From Streptantibioticus silvisoli (lineage in GTDB: Bacteria > Actinomycetota > Actinomycetes > Streptomycetales > Streptomycetaceae), in assembly GCF_027947535.2 (NCBI RefSeq), contig NZ_JAAGKO020000009.1, forward strand, positions 124,001 through 188,000: DNA of 64,000 nt, written 5' to 3'. Every line of letters starts with the position of its first letter. Positions within the stretch are counted from its first letter, which is position 1. The notes beneath the pieces were generated by a model that did no database searches, was not told the origin of the DNA, and saw only the letters and a program-made list of their open reading frames with translations. Below are positions 8,544-17,859 of this stretch, piece after piece. A program made the position numbers and the translations under genes.

Positions 8544-8850
8544 GCCGCACCCCTTTCGCGGGTCTCCCGCTGTTCAGCCCTGTTCAACCCTGTTCAGCCC
8601 TGTCCAACGCCCGGTCCAACGCCCGGTCCAACGCGCCGCGACCGCCGGGGTTCCGCACGCCGCCACCGCGCCCGGAACCCGCCCGGGCGTAGCCGCACGC
8701 GCAGCCCCGAGGCCGTGCCGCTCCCGCCGACAGCGCCCGGACACGTCCCGGCGTCGCCGACGGCACCATCATCGACCACCCCACTGACAACGGGCCCCGG
8801 CGCCGAGGCGACGGGGCCCGCTTCACGTGCGGACGGGTCCGGGGACCCGG
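8544..8850. other. Gap between tmk and holB with short tandem repeats
   Basis: No gene. Near 8570-8625 two small tandem runs occur: CCCTGTTCA-type units and then CGCCCGGTCCAA units. The strong hairpin at 8791-8820 is listed separately. The holB promoter or read-through from tmk must lie here. Confidence 0.4.
8791..8820 (-). terminator. GC-rich hairpin downstream of tmk
   Basis: CGGGCCCCG at 8791 pairs with CGGGGCCCG ending at 8820 over a 12-nt GC-rich loop, 31 bp past the tmk stop. There is no T run, which is common for Streptomyces terminators. Confidence 0.6.
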
Positions 8851-11800
8851 TCAGCGGCGGCGCCTGCGGCCTCCGCCGCCCTTGCCGGGGTCGGTGTCGT
8901 CCCGGTTGTCGCGGTCGTAGGGCTCGTAGTCGTCGAGGGAGTGGTGCGGGCCGAGCAGTTCGTCGGCGAGGGACGGCAGGTCGTCCAGCGGGGTCTCCTC
9001 GGCCCAGCTGGGCCGCGGCCGCTTGCGCGGGGTACCGGACGAGTCCGCGTCGGCGATCTGCGGCAGCTCGCGCGTGCGGTCGTCGACGGGTGCGTCCGGG
9101 CCGGTGGCGGACACCGAGCCGTAGCCGTAGCCGGCGCCGGCGGTGTGGCCCTCCTCGTCGCGGAACAGCCAGGACGGCACCCGGTCGGCCGGCGCGTCGT
9201 CGTGGGCGGCGGGCGTGCCGTCCTCGGTGATCCGGGGCATCACGGTGGTGCGCTCGGCGTCGTGCGGCTGTACCCGCGGATCGGCCGCCGGAACGCGCGG
9301 CATGACGGTGGTCTTCTCGGCGTCCGACGGCTGGGGGACCTCGACGGTCCGGGTGTTGTCGGACGGCGCCTGCGGGACCTGCGGCGTCTGCACGGTCATC
9401 GTGCTGTCCGGCCGCGGCGTCTCCAGCGTTCGCGTGACGTCGTCGTGGCGGCGCGGGACGGCGTCGGTCGGTTCGCCCGGCGTCTGCGGCTGGGGGGTCT
9501 CGATGGTGCGGGTCTCGGCGTTGCCCGGGACCGGCGGAACCACGTTGATGGTCGTCGTGGCGTCGTCGAACCGGCCGGTGGAGGCGTTTCGTGACGTATT
9601 ACCGGGTGATTCCGGCGTGTCCGTGGTGTCGGGCACCGCGTCCGACGGCGTGTCGGACGGAGAGTCCGCCGCGGGACCGGCATCGGTACGTGTACCGGGT
9701 TCGGCGGCCGGGCGGGATTCCTCGCGGCCGCGTTCGGCGCGCAGCAGGGCTTCCTCCGACTTGCGCTGCTTGTCCAGCCGGACCGCCTGGGCCTCGGCGC
9801 GCAGCCGGTCCTGCTCGGCCTTCTGGCGGCGCAGGCGTTCCTGCTCCTCGGCGCGGGCGGCCTGTTCGGCGTCGCGGCGGGCGCGTTCGTCCGCCGCGAG
9901 GCGGCGGGCCTCGTCGGCGCGGGCGGCGTCGGCGGCCTCCTGGCGCAGGCGGCCCTCCTCGGCCAGCCGGCGCTGCTCCTCGGCACGGGCGGCCTCCGCG
10001 GCGTCGCGGCGGGCCCGCTCCTCCGCGGCGAGGCGCTGTTCCTCCTCGGCACGCAGGCGGGCTTCCTCGGCGCGCTGGCGGGCCTGCTCGGCCTGCTGTT
10101 CGGCCTGCCGTTCGGCCTCCTCGCGCTCCCGCTGCTCCTCGGCGAGGCGGCGCTGCTCCTGCTCCTCGGCGCGCAGCCGGGCCAGCTGCTCCTGGCGTTC
10201 CTGCTCCAGGCGTTCGGCCTCGGCCTTGGCGGCGGCCTCCTCCTCGGCGCGCTTGCGGATCTCCTCGGCGGCACGGCGCTCGGCCTCGGCGCGGGCCTCG
10301 ATCTCCTGCTCCGACAGCGGCAGCACCTGGTCGAGCCGGTGCCGGGCGAGCCGGGTGACCGTCTCCGGTTCCTGGGCGGCGTCCAGCACGAGGTAGCGCG
10401 AGGGGTCGGCGGCGGCCAGCGTCAGGAAGCCGCGGCGGACGCGGTCGTGGAACTCGGCGGGCTCGGACTCCAGGCGGTCGGGCGCCTCGGTGAAGCGCTC
10501 GCGGGCGGCGTCCGGCGCGATGTCCAGCAGCACGGTGAGGTGCGGAACGAGGCCGCCGGTGGCCCAGCGGGAGATCCGGGCGATCTCGGTGGGCGCCAGG
10601 TCGCGGCCGGCGCCCTGGTAGGCGACGGAGGAGTCGATGTAGCGGTCGGTGATGACGATGGCGCCGCGTTCCAGGGCCGGGCGCACGACGCTGTCGACGT
10701 GCTCGGCGCGGTCGGCCGCGTACAGCAGGGCCTCGGCGCGGTCGGAGATACCGGTGCTGGAGACGTCCAGCAGGATGGACCGCAGGCGCTTGCCGAGCGC
10801 GGTGGCGCCGGGTTCGCGGGTGACGACGACCTCGTGGCCCTTGGCGCGGATCCACTCCGCCAGCGCCTCCGCCTGGGTGGACTTGCCGGCGCCGTCACCG
10901 CCTTCGACGGCGAGGAAGAAGCCGGTCGCGGCGGGCCCGACCGCCGGTTCGCCGCCGCGCAGGGCCTCGCGCAGGTCGCGGCGGATCGGGACGCCCTGCC
11001 GGTCGTCGAGCTTGCCGATCACCAGCGCGGCGACCGGCAGCAGCAGCGCGCCGACCAGCATCAGGGTGAACGCGGCGCCGCCGTGGCTGAAGGTGAACGA
11101 GCCGTTGACCACCCGGTGCGGGCCGATGGCGGCGGCGACCAGGGGGCCGGCCACCGCGGCGACGGCCAGCGCGAGGCGTACGACGGCGTGCAGGTGGGCG
11201 GTGGTGCGCCCCCTGCGGGCCTCCTCGGCCTCCTGGTCGATCAGCACGTGACCGGTGTTGGCGGCCACCCCGGCCGCGTAGCCGGCCAGCAACGACAGCA
11301 GCAGCACCGTGGTGGGGTCGGGCACCAGGCCCGTGAGCAGCAGCGCGATGCCGGACACCGCGATCGCCAGGCCCATCAGGCGGCGGCGCGACAGGCCGGG
11401 CAGCAGGCTTCCGGCGGTGCGGATGCCCCAGACCGTGCCGCCGGTCAGCGCCAGCACCAGCAGGCCGAAGGCGGTCGGGCCGCCGCCGAGGGCGGTGGCG
11501 TGCAGGACGGCGACCGAGGTGGCGGCGGCGATCGCGCCGGCCACCGCGGCGCAGGCGAGCACCAGCGTGGGCAGCGCGTTCGTCCGGCCGCTCTCGGCGC
11601 CGGCCGGGCCCTTGGGGCGGCGCAGGCCCTCCAGCGGCGAGCGCGGCCGGGGGGTGACGACGTCGGGCAGTTCGATGAAGTACAGGACCGCCACGCAGGC
11701 GGCGAACAGGCCGGCGGCGACGTAGGAGACCATCGCGACCTGGTGGGCGGCGAACCAGACCGACCACACGCCCAGCAGGCTGTTGAGCAGCGCGGCGGCG

Positions 11801-12435
11801 ACCAGCCCGGCGGCGGCGACCGGCAGCGCGACGAATCCGGTGCGCAGGTCGAGGCGGCGCAGCGCTTCGAGGTGGTCGGGGCCGGGGCGCACGCCGGTGG
11901 CGGTCTGGGCGGGCAGCAGCGCGGGGGCGGCGCCGTCCTTGGCGATCGTCCACAGCCGTTCGGCCAGGCCGGTGACGAAGACGGTGACGAACAGCCACGT
12001 CAGCGCGTTGCCCGGCAGCCAGTCGATCCACAGCGGCGCGACGACGAACAGCGCGAGCCGTGCGGCGTCCGAGCCGATCATCGTCCAGCGCCGGTCCAGC
12101 ACGCCCTGTGGCGAGGTCAGGGTGGACAGCGGCCCGAGCAGCACGGCGCCGAACAGGACGGCGGCCAGCAGCCGCAGCCCGAAGACGATCGCGATCGCGA
12201 AGCCGATGCCGCGGAAACCTCCGCCCAGCACCTGTTCGGAGGCGGCCGCCTGGGCGGTCAGCGCCAGCAGGGCCAGCAGCCCGAGGCGGTCACCGACCGC
12301 TCCGGTGGCGTGCGCGGTCCACAGTTTGCGCAAGGTGGGGACGCGCAGAAGGGCGGAGACGGCACGCTCGCGGGAGTCGGCGGCGAGTGCGGTGGTGAAG
12401 TCGTCGGGCTGGCCCGGCTGCTCGGCACGCGTCAT
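8851..12435 (-). CDS. tmk: MFS-like membrane domain fused to thymidylate kinase
   Basis: An 1194-residue fusion. Residues 30-470 form a multi-spanning major-facilitator-like domain with many hydrophobic segments. Thymidylate kinase begins near residue 505: P-loop EGGDGAGKSTQ at about 509-519, TREPG, DRYIDSSVAYQGAGRDL, and LLDIAPDAARERF. It converts dTMP to dTDP. Residues 690-930 are a charged coiled coil of repeated AEEQRRLAEE / ARAEE-type heptads. The last 260 residues are a disordered Thr/Pro/Asp-rich region with repeated TRTLETP / TTVMPR phrases. Streptomyces are known to carry tmk in this fused form. What the membrane domain transports, if anything, is unknown. The coiled coil at DNA level is highly repetitive. 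Confidence 0.9.
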   Translation of the reverse strand: MTRAEQPGQPDDFTTALAADSRERAVSALLRVPTLRKLWTAHATGAVGDRLGLLALLALTAQAAASEQVLGGGFRGIGFAIAIVFGLRLLAAVLFGAVLLGPLSTLTSPQGVLDRRWTMIGSDAARLALFVVAPLWIDWLPGNALTWLFVTVFVTGLAERLWTIAKDGAAPALLPAQTATGVRPGPDHLEALRRLDLRTGFVALPVAAAGLVAAALLNSLLGVWSVWFAAHQVAMVSYVAAGLFAACVAVLYFIELPDVVTPRPRSPLEGLRRPKGPAGAESGRTNALPTLVLACAAVAGAIAAATSVAVLHATALGGGPTAFGLLVLALTGGTVWGIRTAGSLLPGLSRRRLMGLAIAVSGIALLLTGLVPDPTTVLLLSLLAGYAAGVAANTGHVLIDQEAEEARRGRTTAHLHAVVRLALAVAAVAGPLVAAAIGPHRVVNGSFTFSHGGAAFTLMLVGALLLPVAALVIGKLDDRQGVPIRRDLREALRGGEPAVGPAATGFFLAVEGGDGAGKSTQAEALAEWIRAKGHEVVVTREPGATALGKRLRSILLDVSSTGISDRAEALLYAADRAEHVDSVVRPALERGAIVITDRYIDSSVAYQGAGRDLAPTEIARISRWATGGLVPHLTVLLDIAPDAARERFTEAPDRLESEPAEFHDRVRRGFLTLAAADPSRYLVLDAAQEPETVTRLARHRLDQVLPLSEQEIEARAEAERRAAEEIRKRAEEEAAAKAEAERLEQERQEQLARLRAEEQEQRRLAEEQREREEAERQAEQQAEQARQRAEEARLRAEEEQRLAAEERARRDAAEAARAEEQRRLAEEGRLRQEAADAARADEARRLAADERARRDAEQAARAEEQERLRRQKAEQDRLRAEAQAVRLDKQRKSEEALLRAERGREESRPAAEPGTRTDAGPAADSPSDTPSDAVPDTTDTPESPGNTSRNASTGRFDDATTTINVVPPVPGNAETRTIETPQPQTPGEPTDAVPRRHDDVTRTLETPRPDSTMTVQTPQVPQAPSDNTRTVEVPQPSDAEKTTVMPRVPAADPRVQPHDAERTTVMPRITEDGTPAAHDDAPADRVPSWLFRDEEGHTAGAGYGYGSVSATGPDAPVDDRTRELPQIADADSSGTPRKRPRPSWAEETPLDDLPSLADELLGPHHSLDDYEPYDRDNRDDTDPGKGGGGRRRRR

Positions 12436-12791
12436 CCTGCCAGCCTAACCGGCAAGGGCCTTCTCATTCGCCCACGCCGAACACCCGGACGATCCGGATA
12501 CCTGACCGTGACCTGACGGTCAAGTAGAAAACCGTGCGGAGTACCGGCGGAATACCGCCAAATCGCCGTCCGCACGGGGTCCGGAACCCTGTCCGGACAG
12601 GGTTCCGGACCCCGTGCGCACGCGCTCCGCGGGCCGTCGGCAGGCTGTCGGCGCGTCGTCCGCAGGCCGTCCATGAGCCGTCGGTGAGCCGTCCACGAGC
12701 CGTCGGCGCGCCCGAGGAAACGGTCCTTCAGGGGGCACCCACGCAGTTGGGGCGCCCCCGTCCGGTTTCCGGGGTCAGCGGTCGTGCGTGG
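12436..12791. other. Gap between topA and tmk containing a large palindrome
   Basis: No gene in 356 bp. It holds a 48-bp perfect palindrome (12571-12618). The flanks from 12625 to 12720 contain loose GCCGTCGGCGCGTC/GAGCCGTC repetitions. It separates two same-strand genes, so it should contain the end of topA transcription and the promoter of tmk. Confidence 0.5.
12571..12618. terminator. 48-bp perfect palindrome between topA and tmk
   Basis: The left half is CGCACGGGGTCCGGAACCCT followed by GTCC, and the right half is its exact reverse complement, with no spacer. In RNA it would form a 22-bp or longer stem with a tiny loop. In DNA it could extrude as a cruciform. Its place 174 bp past the topA stop makes a terminator the simplest reading. 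The missing loop and perfect symmetry are unusual for one. Confidence 0.6.
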
Positions 12792-15632
12792 CTACTCGGA
12801 CGGCTTGGACGCCGTCGTCTTCTTGGCGGCGGTCTTCTTCGCCGTCGCGGTCGTGGCGGTCTTCTTGGCGGCCGTCTTCTTGGCCGCGGTCTTCGCCGGG
12901 GCCTTCTTGGCGGGCGCCTTCTTCGCGGGGGCCTTCTTGGCGGTCTTCTTCACCGGCGCCTTGGCGCGCTTGTCCGCCAGGAGTTCGTAGCCGCGCTCGG
13001 GCGTGATGGTCTCCACGTCGTCGTCGCGGCGCAGCGTGGCGTTGGTCTCGCCGTCCGTGACGTACGGCCCGAACCGGCCGTCCTTGACCACCACCGGCTT
13101 CTCGCTGACCGGGTCGGTGCCCAGTTCCTTCAGCGGGGGCTTGGCGGCGGCGCGGCCACGCTGCTTGGGCTGCGCGTAGATCGCCAGCGCCTCCTCCAGC
13201 GTGATGGTGAACAGCTGCTCCTCCGACCCGATCGAACGCGAGTCGGCGCCCTTCTTCAGGTACGGGCCGTACCGGCCGTTCTGCGCGGTGATCTCGTCAC
13301 CGGACTCCGGGTCGGCGCCGACGACACGCGGGAGCGACATCAGCTTGAGGGCGTCCTCCAGCGTCACCGTGTCGAGCGTCATCGACTTCAGGAGCGACGC
13401 GGTGCGCGGCTTGACGGCGTTCTTCCCGGTCTTGGGCGTGTCGTCGGGGAGGATCTCGGTGACGTACGGGCCGTACCGGCCGTCCTTGGCGACGATCTGA
13501 CGGCCGGTCGCCGGGTCGACGCCCAGCTCGAAGTCGCCGCTGGGCTTGTCCAGCAGTTCCCTGGCCAGCTCGACGGTCAACTCGTCCGGCGGCAGTTCGT
13601 CGGGGACGTCGGCGCGGCGGGAGGTCTCCTCGCCCTCGACGGTCTGCTCGACGTACGGGCCGTAACGGCCGACGCGCAGCACGATGCCGTCGGCGACCGG
13701 GAAGGAGGACACCTCACGGGCGTCGATCGCGCCGAGGTCGGTGACGAGCTCCTTCAGGCCGCCGAGGTGGTCGCCGTCGCCGTTGCCGGCCTCGGCGGCG
13801 CCGCCGGTGACCGCGGCGGGCACGGCGCCCCGGGTCTCGCCGAAGTAGAACCGGCGCAGCCACGGCACGGACTGCGCCTCACCGCGGGCGATCCGGTCGA
13901 GGTCGTCCTCCATGCGGGCGGTGAAGTCGTAGTCGACCAGCCGGCCGAAGTGCTTCTCCAGCAGGCCGACGACCGCGAAGCTCAGGAAGGACGGGACGAG
14001 CGCGGTGCCCTTCTTGAAGACGTACCCGCGGTCGAGGATGGTGCCGAGGATCGCCGCGTACGTGGACGGGCGGCCGATCTCGCGCTCCTCCAGCTCCTTG
14101 ACCAGCGACGCCTCGGTGTAGCGGGCGGGCGGCTTGGTGGCGTGGCCGTCGGCGTCGATCTCGTCCGCGGTCAGCGCGTCGCCCTCGGTGACCTGCGGCA
14201 GCCGCCGCTCGCGGTCGTCCAGCTCGGCGTTGGGGTCGTCGGCGCCCTCGACGTAGGCCTTCATGAAGCCGTGGAACGTGATGATCTTGCCGGACGCGGA
14301 GAACTCCGCCTCCCGCCCGTCGGCGGCGCGGCCGGCCACCTTGACGGTGACGGACTGCCCGACCGCGTCCTTCATCTGCGAGGCGACGGTACGCATCCAG
14401 ATCAGCTCGTACAGGCGGAACTGGTCGCCGGTCAGGCGGGTCTCGGCCGGGGTGCGGAAGCGGTCGCCGGACGGGCGGATCGCCTCGTGCGCCTCCTGGG
14501 CGTTCTTGACCTTGCCGGTGTACGTACGCGGCTTGTCCGGCAGGTAGTCGGCGCCGTACAGCTGGGTGACCTGGGCGCGGGCCGCCTTGATCGCGGTCTC
14601 CGACAACGTGGTGGAGTCCGTACGCATGTACGTGATGAAGCCGTTTTCGTACAGCTTCTGCGCGACCTGCATGGTGGCCTTGGCGCCGAAGCCCAGCTTG
14701 CGGGACGCCTCCTGCTGGAGGGTCGTCGTACGGAACGGCGCGTAGGGCGAACGACGGTACGGCTTGGACTCGACGGAACGCACCGCGAAGGTGCTGTCGG
14801 CCAGCGCGGCGGCCAGCGCCCGGGCGGCGGACTCGTCGAGGTGGAGCACCGGCGCGCCGTCCTTGAGCCGGCCGGTCGAGCCGAAGTCGCGGCCCTGGGC
14901 GATGCGGCGGCCGTCGACCGAGGTCAGCCGGGCGGCGAAGGTGCCGGGGTCGACGGCGTCACCGGCGCGGCCGGTGGCGAAGGTGCCGGTCAGGTCCCAG
15001 TACTCGGCCGAGGTGAACGCGATGCGCTCGCGCTCCCGCTCGACGACCAGCCGGGTGGCGACCGACTGCACGCGGCCCGCCGACAGCTTCGGCATGACCT
15101 TCTTCCACAGCACCGGGGAGACCTCGTAGCCGTAGAGCCGGTCGAGGATGCGGCGGGTCTCCTGGGCGTCGACCAGGCGCTGGTTCAGCTCGCGGGGGTT
15201 GCGCACCGCGGCCTGGATGGCGTCCTTGGTGATCTCGTGGAAGACCATCCGGCGCACCGGGACCTTGGGCTTGAGGACCTCCTGCAGGTGCCAGGCGATC
15301 GCCTCGCCCTCGCGGTCCTCATCGGTGGCGAGCAGGAGTTCGTCGGCGCCGACCAGCAGGTCCTTGAGCTTCTTGACCTGGCTCTTCTTGTCGCTGTTGA
15401 CGACGTAGACCGGCTGGAAGTCGTGTTCGACGTCCACCCCGAGGCGGCGCACCTCACCCGTGTACTTCTCCGGCACCTCGGCGGCGCCGTTCGGCAGGTC
15501 ACGGATGTGTCCGACGCTGGCCTCGACCACGTACCCGGGGCCGAGGTAGCTCTTGATCGTCTTCGCCTTGGCGGGCGACTCGACGATAACGAGGCGGTGG
15601 CCGCCCTGAGCGGCGTCGGTGGTCGGGGACAA
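12792..15632 (-). CDS. topA: DNA topoisomerase I
   Basis: A 946-residue type IA topoisomerase that relaxes negative supercoils. The TOPRIM domain has VIVESPAKAKTI (residues 15-26) and ATDEDREGEAIAWH. The catalytic Tyr is in GFITYMRTDS, followed by RPSGDRFRTP. Several C-terminal repeats contain NGRYGPYLKKG / DGRFGPYVTDG. Instead of zinc fingers the tail is a Lys/Ala-rich stretch (AKKAPAKKAPAK-like) of about 50 residues, typical of actinobacterial TopA and thought to increase DNA binding and processivity. The start is TTG at 15632, matching the conserved SPTTD N-terminus. There is only a weak ribosome binding site (AGAAG). Confidence 0.96.
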   Translation of the reverse strand: MSPTTDAAQGGHRLVIVESPAKAKTIKSYLGPGYVVEASVGHIRDLPNGAAEVPEKYTGEVRRLGVDVEHDFQPVYVVNSDKKSQVKKLKDLLVGADELLLATDEDREGEAIAWHLQEVLKPKVPVRRMVFHEITKDAIQAAVRNPRELNQRLVDAQETRRILDRLYGYEVSPVLWKKVMPKLSAGRVQSVATRLVVERERERIAFTSAEYWDLTGTFATGRAGDAVDPGTFAARLTSVDGRRIAQGRDFGSTGRLKDGAPVLHLDESAARALAAALADSTFAVRSVESKPYRRSPYAPFRTTTLQQEASRKLGFGAKATMQVAQKLYENGFITYMRTDSTTLSETAIKAARAQVTQLYGADYLPDKPRTYTGKVKNAQEAHEAIRPSGDRFRTPAETRLTGDQFRLYELIWMRTVASQMKDAVGQSVTVKVAGRAADGREAEFSASGKIITFHGFMKAYVEGADDPNAELDDRERRLPQVTEGDALTADEIDADGHATKPPARYTEASLVKELEEREIGRPSTYAAILGTILDRGYVFKKGTALVPSFLSFAVVGLLEKHFGRLVDYDFTARMEDDLDRIARGEAQSVPWLRRFYFGETRGAVPAAVTGGAAEAGNGDGDHLGGLKELVTDLGAIDAREVSSFPVADGIVLRVGRYGPYVEQTVEGEETSRRADVPDELPPDELTVELARELLDKPSGDFELGVDPATGRQIVAKDGRYGPYVTEILPDDTPKTGKNAVKPRTASLLKSMTLDTVTLEDALKLMSLPRVVGADPESGDEITAQNGRYGPYLKKGADSRSIGSEEQLFTITLEEALAIYAQPKQRGRAAAKPPLKELGTDPVSEKPVVVKDGRFGPYVTDGETNATLRRDDDVETITPERGYELLADKRAKAPVKKTAKKAPAKKAPAKKAPAKTAAKKTAAKKTATTATAKKTAAKKTTASKPSE

Positions 15633-15813
15633 CTTCTGCTCTTCTCTCCGGGTCGAAAGGGTGACGCTGCGGAGTGTGACCGTAACCCAGCCCCCCGTGT
15701 CAAACGGGAAAAGTCCGCAACGCCACTCGAACGGTAACCCGACTTACGGTCCGCCCGCCCCATGAACCGGCCGGTACGCCCCACACGCCCCCGGAGCCGC
15801 CCCGGCGGACGGA

Positions 15814-17355
15814 TCAGTCGAGCGGTACCAGGAAACCCTGCTCGACCAGGGAGCGGATGGACGCCGGGGTGCGGTCGCGCAGGACCACCGGGTCCTGCCC
15901 GAGAAGCTGGGCGATGGCGTCCACGATCCGGCCCGCGGTGAGCGATCCGTCACACACTCCGGCGAATCCGGCGCCGACCGTGTCGACGGCGGTGGCCCGG
16001 CGCATGCCGCGGTGGGCGCGCAGCACCACGTGCTCGGGGTCCTCGGTGCCCGGCAGCCCGATCTGCTCCTGCACGACCTCCTCGGCCAGCCGGAAACGGC
16101 AGGCCAGCAGCGCGGCGTCGTCGTGCCGGCGCAGGAAGTCCTGCTGGGCGAACCACTGCTCGATCTCCGGGCCCAGCGGCTGTTCCACCGCATGCGGCCA
16201 CTCCTCGGCGGTCACCGACGGCACGTCCGCGCCGGTCTTCCGCACGGTGATCCAGCCGAATCCGACGCCCTTGACCTTGCGGCGTTCGAACTCCGCCAGC
16301 CAGTGGTCGTACCGCGCGGCGTAACTCGCCGGGTCGGTGCGGTGGTCCCCGCCGTCGCGCAGCCACAGCTCGGCGTAGGCGGCCGGGTCCTGCACCTCGC
16401 GCTGCACGATCCACGCGTCGCAGCCGGCCGGCAGCCAGGACCGCACCCGCTCGCGCCAGTCCTCGCCCTCGACGTGCTCCCAGTTGGCCAGCAGCTGGCA
16501 GTAGCCGCCCTCGTTCAGATGATCGGCGGATCGTCCGACGAGCGTGCGACACAGGTCGTCGCCGGCCATACCGCCGTCGCGGTAGACGAACCGCTCACCC
16601 GGTGAGATGACGAACGGCGGATTCGACACGATCAGGTCGAACCGCTCCTCCCCCACCGGTTCGTACAGGCTGCCCTGCCGCAGGTCGGCGGCCGGCACGC
16701 CGGACAGCGCGAGCGTCAGCTCGGCGAACCGCAGGGCGCGCGGGTTGACGTCGGTGGCGGTGACCCGGCTCGCCCGGCCGGCCGCGTGCAGCGCCTGGAC
16801 GCCGGAACCGGTTCCCAGGTCCAGCACGTCGCGTACCGGAGTACGGACGGTCAGGCCGGCCAGCGTGGTGGACGCACCGCCGACCCCGAGCACCAACTGC
16901 GAGCGGTCGGGCGCGCCGTCCCGGTCACCGGTACCGGCGCCGATCCCGCCGGCACCGCCGACCGCGCAGCCGAGGTCGGAGACGATCCACCAGTTCTCGC
17001 CCTCGTCACCGGCGTACGGCCGCACGTCGACCGTGGCCTCGACCCCGCCGTCGGCCGCCTCCCGCACCCAGCCGCCGTCAACGACGTCCTGGAGCGGCAA
17101 CGCGGCGGCCGCGGCCCGCCTCGGCACGGAACGCTGAAGCAGGAACAGCCGCACCAGCGTCTCCAGCACCCCGTCCCCGCGGGTGGCCCGCAGCGCCGGC
17201 ACCGTCTCACTGCGCGACAGCGCGGCATACGCCGTCGCCCCCAGCAGCTCCAGGCATCCGTCTGCGGTGAAGTCGGCCGCCAGCAGCGCGTCACGAAGCC
17301 GCGCGGTACGGGTGGACTCGGGCACGGGGAGGGTCTGGGCACTCACGGGGCCCAT
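15814..17355 (-). CDS. Class I SAM-dependent methyltransferase, HemK/PrmC-like
   Basis: A 513-residue protein. The N-terminal half (1-170) is helical (TARLRDALLAADFTADGCLE) and is shared by actinobacterial relatives. The Rossmann methyltransferase core follows: DLGTGSGVQALHAAG for SAM binding, TDVNPRAL, and NPPFVISPG, the catalytic (N/D)PPF motif of N5-glutamine and adenine-N6 methyltransferases. The C-terminal 130 residues are winged-helix-like. The substrate is unknown. PrmC itself is about 280 residues, so this is a distinct large subfamily. The start is ATG 17355. A GTG at 17346 is an equally good alternative. Confidence 0.8.
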   Translation of the reverse strand: MGPVSAQTLPVPESTRTARLRDALLAADFTADGCLELLGATAYAALSRSETVPALRATRGDGVLETLVRLFLLQRSVPRRAAAAALPLQDVVDGGWVREAADGGVEATVDVRPYAGDEGENWWIVSDLGCAVGGAGGIGAGTGDRDGAPDRSQLVLGVGGASTTLAGLTVRTPVRDVLDLGTGSGVQALHAAGRASRVTATDVNPRALRFAELTLALSGVPAADLRQGSLYEPVGEERFDLIVSNPPFVISPGERFVYRDGGMAGDDLCRTLVGRSADHLNEGGYCQLLANWEHVEGEDWRERVRSWLPAGCDAWIVQREVQDPAAYAELWLRDGGDHRTDPASYAARYDHWLAEFERRKVKGVGFGWITVRKTGADVPSVTAEEWPHAVEQPLGPEIEQWFAQQDFLRRHDDAALLACRFRLAEEVVQEQIGLPGTEDPEHVVLRAHRGMRRATAVDTVGAGFAGVCDGSLTAGRIVDAIAQLLGQDPVVLRDRTPASIRSLVEQGFLVPLD

Positions 17356-17859
17356 TGTCCCGGATCGCGGGAGGGAGGGGTGACGGGTTGCGGGGGTGGG
17401 GGTTCTTCTGGCGGTGGGGGGGCTCTTTGGCGGTGCGGGGGTGGGGCTTCTGGCGGTGGGGGGCTTTCTGGCGGTGCGGGGGTCTTTGGCGGTGCGGGGC
17501 GAAGGCCGGTGCGGGCTGGGGCGTGGGGTGACTGGGGGGAGGCGTGCTGCGCGCGGGCGTGGGGTGGCTGGCGCGGGGGTCTGGCTTGGGCGCGTCAGAC
17601 CTGCGTGGTGGCGGGGCCGCCGGTGAGTCGGCAGGCGCCGGGCATACGGGCATACGGGCATACGGGCATACGGGCATACGGGCATACGGGCATACGGGCA
17701 TACGGGCATACGGGCATACGGGCAGCGTCGGAGACGTACATCCCGCTGTACATCCGCCGCCGCGGCCGTACGTCCGCGGTACGTCCGCCGTCGCCCTACG
17801 TCCGCCACGCAGCGAACGCGTCCGCCCGGCGGCGGGCCCGCCATCCGCCGCCGGAGGGG
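17356..17859. other. Repeat-filled gap between lipoprotein and methyltransferase genes
   Basis: No gene. It contains a G-rich tract at 17380-17520 (units of GGCGGTGGGGGGCTTTCT type), the 8-bp microsatellite at 17640-17724, and 130 bp of ordinary GC-rich sequence up to the lipoprotein stop. Confidence 0.55.
17640..17724. repeat. Microsatellite: GGGCATAC x 10.6
   Basis: Ten uninterrupted identical copies of the octamer GGGCATAC fill 17640-17719, plus a partial GGGCA to 17724. There is no mismatch between copies. Eight is not a multiple of three, so the array can translate into all three frames and produces long artificial open frames. It lies in a non-coding gap. Confidence 0.95.

Noticed and set aside
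10339-12516. 725-codon plus-strand frame opposite tmk
   Set aside because: Antisense shadow caused by GC-rich third positions of the MFS domain; no start signal and Gln/Gly-rich nonsense.
17640-17724. CRISPR array
   Set aside because: Units are 8 bp and contiguous with no spacers, and no cas gene is near. The same holds for the GGCAC array and the 40-bp repeat.
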